Of a DNA stretch of 64,000 nt, positions 49,790 to 61,400 are shown in pieces (the stretch's first letter is position 1; each line of letters starts with the position of its first letter). The stretch lies in NCBI GenBank assembly GCA_003342895.1, contig PTFA01000082.1, positions 2,986,197 to 3,050,196 on the forward strand. Reading direction: 5' to 3'. The translations under genes were made by a program, and so were the position numbers. The stretch is from Casuarius casuarius (Eukaryota; Chordata; Aves; Casuariiformes; Casuariidae). Under the pieces are notes generated by a model, which did no database searches, was not told the origin of the DNA, and was given only the letters and a program-made list of their open reading frames with translations.

Positions 49790-52700
49790 ATTCGATTACA
49801 GGTTCAAATGATGAGGCAAAGCTGACAACCCAGTCAGGATGCTGGTTTTAATTTGGGTAGCTTACGACAGCCAGGTAGACATCACCGCTACCAGGACATA
49901 GAAGTTGTTCCTCAGCAACTGTGCTGCAAGTTCCTCACTCCCTATTTTTTAAGTTAAAAACTTTTTAGGCAAGCCTGCTCTCCGTTACTGTAGGCATGAG
50001 CATTACTGAGCTAGTTTATTATCTCCTTCTCTTTCAACTCTCTGTACATGGAGAGTTTTCCTCTCCTCTTTCTAAAGCGGTCTCCTTGGCAATTTTTGCA
50101 TGTTTGAATTTCTAGAAGCTGATGTTTTGTTTCCTTCTAACATCTTTATGAACGTGCTTGAATCATGATTGCAATGCTGAACAGCACAACGAAAGACACC
50201 TCAGACAGNGCTCTGATGCATCCTGCAAGCTTAACCCCTAAACACCCCTATCCTTTCTCTCCATGCACCCACTACAACTCCAGCACGAGGCCTTTGTCTC
50301 CTGGGGTGCCAGGTGGTCTCTGGCTGCTGAATTTCATTTCACTGCCGTTCAGACCCACCTAAATGCGGGGCCAAGGATGCTGAGCTCTGCACTGTCACCT
50401 GCTGCCGGTGGCTCCCCATGCACTCCCTTCCCCCACCTCTTAGCAAATGCCAAACTCCCGATTTTCGCTTTCCAGGGTCTCTTTAGCAGCAGCCCCCCTC
50501 CCACTCTCCTCCTCTCACCGCCTCCATCTGCTCTGCCTGGGCCTCCCCCGTCTCCACTCACCCCCTCCCTCCAGCCCTTTTGTGCTCTCCTCACATGCCT
50601 GCTCCCAAGCTCTTTTCATGCTGTCTCTATGCCTGGATTTTTCTTCTTAAATCCCATCTGGCATGCATTCTCTCTCTTCCTCCCACCTTATATCCCTTCA
50701 CAAAATTAACTTCAGTGAGACTTAAACAGTGGCCTCTTACACATTCAAAAATGCCTTCAAACATATTCGTATTATTCGGAAAACTCACTGGCACCAGTCA
50801 TCTGAATTAGTTTTCCCAGTAATCAGACTGGTCTCGCCTTCATTCATTTTCTCCCTTCTTTCTTCTCACCCCCCCTCCCTGTCGCCCTTCCCTCCTGTTT
50901 GTTCTCCTTTCAACTTGGACTGGAAGCTTTTCAGGGCATCTTTATCTTGATCGGGAAGTGCCGTGCATATTGATGAAAGAGAGGATTGAGCTGAATCGAA
51001 TCAAAATGTCTTGCTAACTCCAGAGACTGCTGCAGATGCTACATCTGAGCCTCCTCAATAAATACCACCTAGAAAGGAAGAGTTGAAAAATGATGATAAT
51101 TAGAGATTTTGCCCATGTCAAGAAATGATTTCCTCAGCTAAAGTCTAGCAGCCCCTCCTTTCACAACACCTGGCGCTCTGCCCTCCCTACTGAAGGCAAT
51201 AGAATCCACCCAGGAACGTCTCGCTGCCTTTCAACGGATAGGAACGGCACACAGCAAAACTCACAGGTCGTTAAGTAAGGCTCCCTGGCATCTCCGGACT
51301 TGCCATGCATGACCCTTTCTAAAATGCAGGATGATCAGATTTTATATCACCACCTCAGATCTGGCCTTCCTCTCCCACAAAGACCGACCCCTGAATTTCA
51401 CTGCTAGCTCAACAGCAACAAGCACCATGGTGCCCAAGTTTTGCAGGCAAGCAACCACATCTGTCTGCCCTAGCTTCTCCACTTCGTACTGGAAATATTG
51501 CATACATATACCCCAAAATGGGCTGTGAAGACTAATTCTTCCCTCCTTACTTACAGAAGAGAGTAAAGATGCATGTCACTCAATTACTTGTATGATGGTA
51601 ATGCTCAGGAGGGTCTGCGGAGGCCNCATTGCAGAAAGCACCGTGCGGCCCCTGCTCCAGTGAGTGTCGCCCAAATCCTCTCTAGATGTTACCAGTGTGG
51701 GCAATTACACCACTGGGAAAAGCACTCAAGGTAAGCAGACAGGGGAGGCACGCATGGAGCCCAGAAACAGGAATGAGAGGCAAGGAAGCTCCTGACCTGG
51801 CATGAAACAGGAAGGAACCAAGACTACCGTGACAGAAGCATAACTCACTCCCCAGCCTGTTCCTTGAGCAGTCCCCAACGGCAATTTGAAATCATACAAT
51901 TAATTCATAATGGGCTGCATTGACATAGCAGTTAAGCATCAAGCATAAAAAGCATCACTTTTTTTGTGTGTTGGCAATGCATTACTGACCTAATATCTTC
52001 AGTAACAACAACGGAAGAGGAAAAAGATACAAAAACAACTTGCTTTGCAGGGCAGAACATCAAAATTGGTGAAATGGTGCAAACTGAGAGGGAATGAGTA
52101 GCTCAGGGAACTGGTACTAGTAACAGCATTTCACCTCGAGGCTGACCAGACTAATAATTCTGTCATTCCTGTCCTAAGACTCAACACAACAGCACTCACC
52201 TGTATGTAAAGGGTTTCTCATTTGCACCGCGATGTTTCTGACATCTGCAGCTCAAACCTTCTACAGTGATGGCTTTCTGGTTGCCAATAAGGTGTTAATG
52301 GTTGCAATTCATTTCCATAGAAGGGAGGGCAAGCACATTTCAAACACACATCTCTGAAATGAAAACCTATTAGCAAGCCTTCTCAGTAGTTTAAGTGGAA
52401 GAAACTAGCGGCTGGATTGGCTTGCAGACTTCACTCCCTTCATCCATTTATGAGTCCTTCCACCCGGAGTGGAAAAAAACAGGGCAATGACACTGCCTCT
52501 ATTCCTAAATCTCAGTCCAGACCTGCCACCCTTACAACCAACAGTGAGGAGTAGCTGGAGTTTCCATGGCTGGGATGACTTCAGTGCCTTGGTGGCATTT
52601 TTATGGGCTAGAATTTCTAGTACAAATAACAACCCCAACCTACCATTTTAAGAGTAACTAACTTTTGGGAGATTATCTTTAACCATGAGAGGAATTTAAA

Positions 52701-54164
52701 GACTCCTCCTCCCGGTTTATTGACCTTAAGTTATAAACTGGTTGTCAAGAACTGGATATTTTTCAGGAGGAAGATTTATGAGAAGGTATAATTAATCAAT
52801 GCACCTGACTGCAGGAAAGCACTAACGCCCACGAAAGCTAATTTTAAAGGACTTTTAAAGCCTCGTGCAGCTCTCTAACAGTACTAGAGAAATCTATAGT
52901 AATAGTCCAACAATTCATGCCTAAGTTTTTATCTCTATTACGCCAGCAGAACCCCAGGGACAGTCCTGGAGAGAGTAAATAAAACAGGACATGTTCAGCA
53001 GCTGCTGTACCATTCTTTAAAACTTCACCAACATTTTACTGCAACCTTTTTTCTTTCTCATTAAAGAGAGGCTTGAGCTGTTGGGCTTTCTAGTAGCAGT
53101 TGCCTGTATCTAGCTTCATATGGTTTTTTTAGACTCCATTTAGACTATGTATTTACCAACTAGTTTGTCAGGGCTTGAAGCAGGGACTGTTCTGCATTCA
53201 AGCAGTATGACAAACTAACATGACAGACCTCTGATCTGGGTGAGTCCAAGATAAATCTGGATAAATCAAAAAAAAAAANTTTAAGTGCTCGGTACAGGAG
53301 ACAGAGTACCTTAAAAGTACTTTTCTCCACTGCAGTACAGGAATGCCTGTCACTAAAATGCAAACAGCAGCACAGTGGTCTCCTCCTAGTGCTCACAATG
53401 CCGTATTCACGAGACCTTGGCACTAGCCATTTTTTGCCAGTGGGATGCTGGCATGGAGGAAGACTGCACTGAGCCTCCATGCATGTATGCGGTGTGCATG
53501 CATGTCAGGGGGCAGGAAAGATTAATGAAAACCTGATTTAAAACACCTTATTACCTCACAGTAATAGTCCAAAATGCTGTAGCCATAACACAAATTTAAA
53601 ATGTTTAGCCACTGCTGTGAAAGACTAAGTTTTATTTTGGTGCTTTTTAATAAGAGGGAAGGAAATGCCTTGCATTGCTCAGCAATGATTCCTTTGGGCA
53701 ATTAGGAACGACATCAACAGGCTGGAGGGAGGTTTGCCCAGAAAAATGAAGGGCGCAGGCCAGAAAGCAACAACAGCAGACCCTTGGAGGTTTGAAAGTA
53801 ACATGAAGGATACCCAGAGGCAAGACTGGGAACATCTTAAATCGGGGAAAACAGCAGTAGCTGTATAAAGCCCATGCTGTTTTCTGTTTTCAGGTTTACA
53901 AAAGCTTCTGCAAATGAGTAAGCCATGTGAAAACGTTAAAAGGTTACAGATAAGACACGGAGTAAACTCAGCTGTATCTGTGTCACAACCAGCAATATGC
54001 TGCATTCCTAACTGGAAGATCCTGGATACATTTTGGAAGGGACTCAAGTTGCCAGGCTCAGAGCCAACACAATCTGTGGGTGGGTGCTGGATGCTTGCCT
54101 TGAAATCCTCTCCTTGCCAGCTAACCTATGGAGTAATAATGGCATCAGTTTTGGAGGGAGATTT

Positions 54165-54730
54165 CATAGTGTTTAAAGCTAGAAGAGTCATCTACTGTGA
54201 CCTCCTGCTTATCACGGGCCATTAATTTCACTACTGCCCTTTCTATTGAGAGTAATGACTGGTTATAATAAAGCGCTTAGTTCTTTGGTCAACTAAGCTA
54301 TCTGTGTGCTGCAGACCATGAACAGGAGGGGACGAAGGAGCTCCAATCCTTGCAATGACAAGTGTGATATGACCACACATCCCTTGCAGGTGATCCACAT
54401 ACCTCCCCTGAGAGGAAATCAGCACACTCCTCAGGTTTCAGGTGCGTGACCAGCAGGATCACTTTTCCCCTGGCTGATCCAAGTCTGATCAGCAGTTTCT
54501 TATGAGGTATAAGACCATGAGGCACTAGGCAGGTATCTTAAAATGAGAACTCCTTGTACTATCTACCCTGTCTCATCTCTCATCAACACCTGTAGCCTGT
54601 TTTTGAGGAATCAAAAGAAGGTGAAAAACACCCCCAGAATGTACCTTGCTAATTGTGCATCACAGGGAAATATCCTTCCTAACCCCTGCTGCCAGCCAGC
54701 TGAAGCCCTGGAGCAGGAGACTTTTTAACA
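54165..54730 (-). mobile_element. CR1-type LINE 3' end, antisense
   Basis: The left edge reads AAAGCTAGAAGAGTCATCTA, then CTGTGACCTCCTGCTTATCA and CGGGCCATTAATTTCAC. This follows the antisense 3' end of old turtle/crocodilian-style CR1 copies ('...gatcatctagtctgacctcctgtataacacaggcca'). The right part includes CATCACAGGGAAATATCCTT and CCTAACCCCTGCTGCCAGCC, matching the same family's internal text. Degraded, no open frame. Confidence 0.7.
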
Positions 54731-54961
54731 CAAGAATGTCTTCCAGAAAGGAAATGGAGGATGACAACAGGATGGAAAGATGAAACACAAAAATAAAGCA
54801 CTGTCTCGATTCCAAGTAAATCGGCTACCTTTTGACTCCAGTACACTACACAGGAGACTTACAGAGTAGATATTTTCAAAGATCACACTTGGTAAAATTC
54901 ATATTATAGACTCCCAATGTCTTTTTCTAGCTCTACCCAACATTCTGCAGCAGCAGAAGGN

Positions 54962-55016
<55 letters not shown>
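54962..55016. repeat. Poly(A) run of 55, preceded by an N
   Basis: An uninterrupted A homopolymer of 55 bases directly follows an N at 54961. It is the longest homopolymer in the window. The sequence on its left (CATTCTGCAGCAGCAGAAGG) is not a retroposon end I recognise. It may be a young tail, an expanded microsatellite, or a mis-assembled or collapsed position. Confidence 0.9.
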
Positions 55017-55018
<2 letters not shown>

Positions 55019-58000
55019 TAAATTAAGCCCACTGAGATGACTATAGCAGGAGAAATAAACATAACAAAAAAAGAAAAATAAGAGAGCAAGCTAGTCTTAT
55101 TGAGAAATAACAAAGCAAGCACTAATTTGAAAGTGAGGAAGAATGAACGTCTATTCCATACTGAGAAAACAAATATTAACAATGCTGACAGAATTCTCAG
55201 GTGAAATACTGAGGGCAAAGATCAGAAGACCTGTAGTGAAAGAGGGGTAAGCAGGCATCTTTTATTAGATAGAAGTAGATAAAGCACTGTGTCAGGATGA
55301 GTTACCCAGAGATGAAAGATGAAAAACATGACTCATTTACTATTTGTAGAAGTATTTTCCAAGTATTTGGAAACAGACACTATAGTTCCAGCATTTAGCA
55401 AATAAAGATTCTAGAAGATAGGCTGACATTATCTTCCCAAAAGACTAACACCTACTTTTTTTAAAAACTCTTTGAGATATTTATGAGTAGCCAGGGGGTG
55501 CACTTGGAAATGTGAAATTTAATTAGTGAGTCACTACAGGATTATGAGGCATAAATCAGGTCAAATTCATTTTTATGCATTAACTGTTAGTCTTGATTCA
55601 GGCGAGGAACCAACGGATTCAACCTAACAGCTATTCAGAGATATTTGCTTTTAATCAGGTTCCATGTGGACTGGATTGCTGAATAATCCACTTCATTCAT
55701 TAATGGGAATTTTAAGCAACGAGCTTGATTCCGCAGTTGGCATGTTAAAGCTCCCATCAATAATTGCCAATGGGAAAGTTTCCTATTTAAAGAATGTGAG
55801 TGAAGAGGCGAGATCTCAAGTTGGAGGTTTTGTATTCTGCCTTGAAACTGGTGAGGAGTGGAGCACTGATAGGGCTTTATCCTGGTGTCATTGACCACCT
55901 GTGGCAGCTGGAAGAACTTTCCTGGCCCCTTGCTCTGCACTTGCCAGGCAAGACCCTCACGGTACTTTTCAATGGTGGCTGTTACAAGCTTTTATCAAGT
56001 TCATGCTCAGTGCTGTTGCTAGCATCATTCCTAATACTGCAGCAGCAGAATGTCTTCCCCAGATCCCTCCTGTGTGTCCAGCTGCCTCTCAATGTGAAAA
56101 AAATCATGTGGTCTTGCGCTCATCTTCACAAATACTTCTCTGCTCCCATCTTCCCCTGTCGCCAATCCATAACCTGAGTATTCTGTCAGATTCCACCTTC
56201 CATTTCTCTGTTCAGAGTAGAACAACATTAAGGAAGGCTAGCAGGTGTTTGTTTGCAACAGGGAGAGTGTGTTTTATAAATCCAAGTCCTTAAAAGAGTA
56301 GAATGGAAGTTGAATTCAATTTTGGCCACCACATTCAAGTTGTACACTTTGTTTCTAGAAATTAAATATCAGGTTTTTCAACTCATTACCATCATGTTTA
56401 TCACATTATGCTGTGGTTCTCTGATATCAAAAATGGAGTTATATAAAATATCTTAACAAGGCAAGGGCTATTTCAGCTTTTTACATGTTTCCACTTGGAA
56501 CTTCTACACTGAGTACAGCACCTCAGAATGAAGTCCTCTAACAATTCTTTAATTGTTCAGTTTCTTCATTTAATGCAGTTGACAGTGCTTGCTATATGCT
56601 TGTGCATTCTTCTTTTTCCCTTTTTTTATCATAAACACAGACAGAAAAATTCCTCTTAGAATGTTTTACTGGTTTAAAGTCAGGGTATAGTGCTTAAGCT
56701 GCAATCTGAAAACAAATCAGTAAAGTTTTAAAATCATGTTAAACTTGGTGATCCAAAGGAAGTTGTTCAGAGCAGAAGACAGGGATTTTGGGATATAAAC
56801 TGAATGAAACTCTATCAGAAAAAAAAAGAAAATACTATTATTTTAACAGAGCTGTGAATAATTGAAGCTGACATCCCTAGCCAAATACTAACAAGTTTTT
56901 ATACAAAAAACGAAGGACAATATGGTATACAGCAAGAAGATATTTGCTGGAAGCATACAGGCAGAAAAGTTTCCTTGTGGGTTTACCAGCTTTCCTTCTG
57001 TTCTACCATCCAGCCCGCACTGGCCTCTGGGATATTTTACATGGCAGGTTTTCTGGGATCCTTCTTCCAAAGATGCTCTAGACAATTTGACTTTCTGTTG
57101 ATGGCTCATTTTACTCTCTAGCTACGATGCATCATTTGGCTTAATGGGATTAAAGGGAATGTTTCTAAATTTTTAAACCTACTTTCCAATCCTTCCCCCA
57201 TTTCTTGGTAAATGAAGACTTGAGAACAGTTTGCTTCAGACCAAGGTTCTCAGCTGAAGTCAACAACTAAAGGCTAGGGCCCCAACTAAGCTGACACTGT
57301 CTTTTCTTAAGTCTTTGTAATCACTGCTCTCAAAAGAATGAGAAAGTTATAAGCAATATTCTCAGACTAGAAGGTAGTTAAACCTCCACACTACTATACC
57401 AACACCATTCAAAAGCAGCTTCCACAAAGAATCCCTAAGGCATTTGCATGTGCAATCAGCAGAAGACACCAGAATTATCTCAAAACTATTAAACGAATCA
57501 AAACAAATCACTTGAGACCCCTGTGTTTAATAAGGGCTGTGCANAGACTGTGTTCTGTGCTTTCAATTCCTCTGAATACTTTTGTTCCAGTGAAATGAAT
57601 TAAAAGATGTTCCAGTTCNGGCTGTAGCAGACAAGCACATCCAAAGATGATATTCCCAGTGAGACATGTAAAAGTTTCTCTGCGTTCTCTGAACTCTTGT
57701 TAGGGCTCATACATACTGTCCCATTGCAGTCGTGGGAGAAGATACTACCCTCTACCTAACCCAGGTTAACTCATCACATGTGCTTGCAGGTGAAATAGCA
57801 AAAGAAGTTCAGGTGAAGGCAACATACTTTGAATTTGCAGAAGCCCAGGGGGTTACCTTATCTCAATCAACACATAGTAATTCAACTGTGTTCCAAAGCC
57901 CATAGTAATACCTTCCTAAACTCAGGCAACAAGGGATGGACAGCAATCAGGAACAGTCATATACAATAGACTTCCACCCTTGCAGGAGCTCTGCAGCTCA

Positions 58001-58224
58001 GGTATGGTGCAGACAGGAACAGCACATATGTATCTCCTTGTTCTGATCGCCCACTCAAAACCTGGGCAAAAAGAATGTCTTCCTGCTTCCTTCCCACATG
58101 TCTTTATCTGGGTAACACTTCCATTTCACCTGCATTGCCTTTAGGTGATTTCACCAACTTCATCAGGTAGAGACGACATATCACTAAAAATGGCAAGCGT
58201 TTAAGTTTCTGATAAGCAATTCAG
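55017..58224. other. Upstream flank, no gene seen
   Basis: AT-rich non-coding sequence. Overlapping open frames at 55635-56293 on both strands are at most 130 codons and carry no recognisable domain. Two N bases occur near 57544 and 57619. Confidence 0.5.
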
Positions 58225-58430
58225 GTGAAAGGGGCTTAAGAGACAGAGCACTGAGGAGAGGATAGGTTTGATACCTCAGGCCTCGGACTGGATCCAGGAA
58301 AACTGGATTCCATTACTGGCTCTGCAAGAAACTACCTATATGACTTACTCCCTCTTTTGCTTCCTTTTACAACAAGGCTAACGATACTTCTCAGCTTTGT
58401 GAGGATGATGTCGGGACTAGGTCTTTTGCA
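58225..58430 (+). mobile_element. MIR-like SINE fragment
   Basis: Follows the MIR order on the plus strand: an AGAGCACTGAGGAGAGGATA start, AAAACTGGATTCCATTACTG, GCTCTGCAAGAAACTACC, ATGACTTACTCCCTC, TTTACAACAAGGCTAACGAT, then AGCTTTGTGAGGATGATG. Most of the element is present, at high divergence. Confidence 0.7.
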
Positions 58431-61400
58431 TTAGAGATCCTTGGATTTTGTGATGACGAGGAACTTAACTGACTTCCATAATGACGGACAATTGATAATA
58501 CAGTACGTGCACCTATCTCTTTACAGGTACGATATTAGAGAGAAGGAAAAAAATAGACAAACCAATAATCTCTGTGTCAGTTCGGAAACCTAAATGGCTG
58601 ATTCTGAATTCCCATACATTCAATATACAGACTCTGAACAGATTTCATTCAGTTTAGTGGGGATAAAGTATTGTCATTAAACATGAGCGACACATATTGT
58701 ATCAGAGAATGAAAAAAAGCCAGATTCTTCAGAAATCAGAGATTGCCCACAACAATGGCAGAAAACCTTCCAGTCTGGACACTTCTGGACTTTGGATCCA
58801 AAGTTTAAGGATATTCTCCCTTTCCATAGTGGATTAAATTGCAAGTGACCTGACTATTATCCACACAGGAGCAACTCAACCTTGAATGCTGTCTCACCTT
58901 GGCTGGTACTCGGATGGCGATCCTCACGGCATCCCCCATAAACCACACAAATGATTATTCCATGGCACCTATGTTGAGAGGAGCACAAAGGGTGCAGCAA
59001 ATGGGGCCATATACCCCAATTCTCATCGGTTCCCTGCTCCCGGGCACACGAGGGATGCAGCTGGCATGGTGCAACCTCCCGCCTGTACCCAGACGCAGGC
59101 CCGCTCTGTCCCCGAGCATTGCTTGGNAGGAGCCAACNGCAGCAGCTCTGCAGCTAGAAGGCAGGGTCCCTCCGCAAAGTCCCGTGTGGGCCGTTTTCAT
59201 CTTGGCTACTTCTTTTACTCTGCAAGCTTCCTTTCATAGGCAACTCTTTTCATGTGCTTATTGTCTGGTTCGGTAGAATAGCTCATTTGGGGAGGTTGGG
59301 TTGTTTTTGTTTCTTGAGACCAGTAAGTATTTCTGGTAATGTACTGGCACATTTTCCAAACAGCTCAATAAAAGTGAGAATTTCTATATAGAGTGACTCA
59401 CTACCTCATAGGGCCATTCTACAAAGAAAAAAGTGACAACACTGAACTTTGAAAGAGTTTTGTGTCCCAGGCTTCCAGTTTAAAAAAGAGAGAAAGTTAA
59501 ATTGTGGCTAGTCCAAGGCACACACTTAACTTCTGGAGAGTCAATGTGCAGAAACATTTTTAAGCACATTCTAATCTTTTGCTGAGGATTCAGAAAGGCA
59601 GGCGCATTAATAACAGTCTTTCAATCATTTTCTCTAACTTAAGAAAAAATTCCAAATTGAAACCTCCAAACACAGCAAAGCAAACCCAACCCAACCAAAC
59701 TAAACCCAAAGTGGGTTGTGATGATGTGCAAAATGTCTGATGTTCACAGGGTAGTTTGACTCGTCCATTTTGCACCTAAAAAAGGGGGTTCAAAATGAAC
59801 ACTTTCTTAAATAAACAACTTTACTACAAGTCAAAATTGTAACCATAAATAACAACAAAGAAAATAAGTTTCAACAACTGATAGAGTCAGACAGTTTTTT
59901 GCTACCNCCTTGGTTTGAAAGCTAAGTGAGCATTATCTACCCCAAAATGAGGCTTAGGATTTTTTTTTTTTTACATGCAAGTACCGCAGGAAAGAAAAAA
60001 TGCCTTAAGAATGGATTTTGCAGAGTTTTCTGAAATCAGTAAGTCTTCAAAGTACGTGGCTCAAATGACAGAAAGATTAAAAAAATAAGAAGGAACATCA
60101 TCTTTTTTTAAAAAACACTGTCATGTTATTACGTGAATCTGAAGCAATTCAAGTTTCTGGAGGTCAATATCTGCAGCTGGGTGTCTCTGAAGCAAGGAGG
60201 GGACCCCCACACTACAGCCCATACATGTGACAGCAACACATGCAGACCCAGCTCAGCTCCCTTCAAAATAGCCTGCCCAAGTGCCTTCCTCCTAACATCG
60301 CTGCCTGGCACCGACTGTTGAGAGAGCTCCTCATGGGCAAGGTACTGCAGAGCCCACTTGGACAAAAACAAGTGCTGCAGCTCTAGCAGCATGGTATTTG
60401 CCACTAAGAATTTCAGTCAGCATGCAGAAGTGCAGTATTAGTAATGCTGCTGCATCCAAAATACAGAAATTCATAAACAGCCCAAGAAGCAGGGAGGGAA
60501 ACAGTGTCCTCATTTGAAGGTGGGGGAAACGAGCAAATCCCCTGAACAAATTTTTATACCTCCTCCCTACCTACTGCTTCCCATCGTCTATCAGGATGCC
60601 CAGCTGGCTTTAGATGACAACCTGCATTACTCGCAGCTAATGTATTTGAACAAGTATGCTTGTGCTGCTCTGGGTAGTTGGGTAGGAGCTTCTGGTAAGT
60701 ATCCACACACTTTTATCAAACCCAACTTCTAAATCCCTCTAAAACTTTCTCCTGCCCTGGGGCCTAAAGAAAACTTTGGGAGTAGAGAGGCTGCTGGTGT
60801 CCACCAGTGCCCACCAGGTTGACCAGTAATGTCTTGCTGTGTCCCCATATTCTACCCACACTGTGGATCCATCTCTTTTGATTCATGCATAAACTGTAAG
60901 GCAAAAAGCATGTTCTGGGACTGTACAGCATGTCACTCAACAGATGCCAGTTCTTCACTAAAGTCCCCTCACACAAGAAACCATAACAAACAAGTAACCC
61001 AGGGATAGACTGGTCAAATATATAGTATCAGCTGACATCATGCCATCAGCATGGGAACAGGGCTGCGTGGCAGAATCTGAAAATTCTCTCTCACTGTCAA
61101 TTCAATGGAGATCTTATTAAATCACTTGCTACTTTTTCTTTTAATTTCCCAGATATTTCCCAGAATAATTTTCACTACTTTTGCTCCAAACAACATTGGG
61201 TCTGCACTTCACAAAGGAAAGGTCATTTCTTTCAAACAGGACAGAACATCTGTTAACATGTCACTAAAAAAATCAGAAGAGTGGAATGAATGCAACTTCC
61301 TCTAGTGCTTGCTTATTACCATAATCAAGTCTACTTCATACTTATTAACTGCTTAGACTTACCAATGAGCTATAGTTAATAATTCTCCCCATGAGTTAGA

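Larger units (their letters stand above)
45601..54164. other. Upstream flank, no gene seen
   Basis: Mostly AT-rich. A GC-richer, pyrimidine-rich patch occurs at about 50220-50900 (plus strand rich in C and T), with a 148-codon open frame that is low-complexity Pro/Ser and not protein-like. A poly(C) run is at 49777-49789. Nothing in the stretch resembles an exon of a known gene. Confidence 0.5.

Noticed and set aside
50263..50709. 148-codon plus-strand open frame
   Set aside because: Pro/Ser/Leu-rich translation of a C- and T-rich patch, with several overlapping frames. Not protein-like.
55635..56293. Overlapping open frames of 65-130 codons on both strands
   Set aside because: No shared domain or splice structure, within the range expected by chance.
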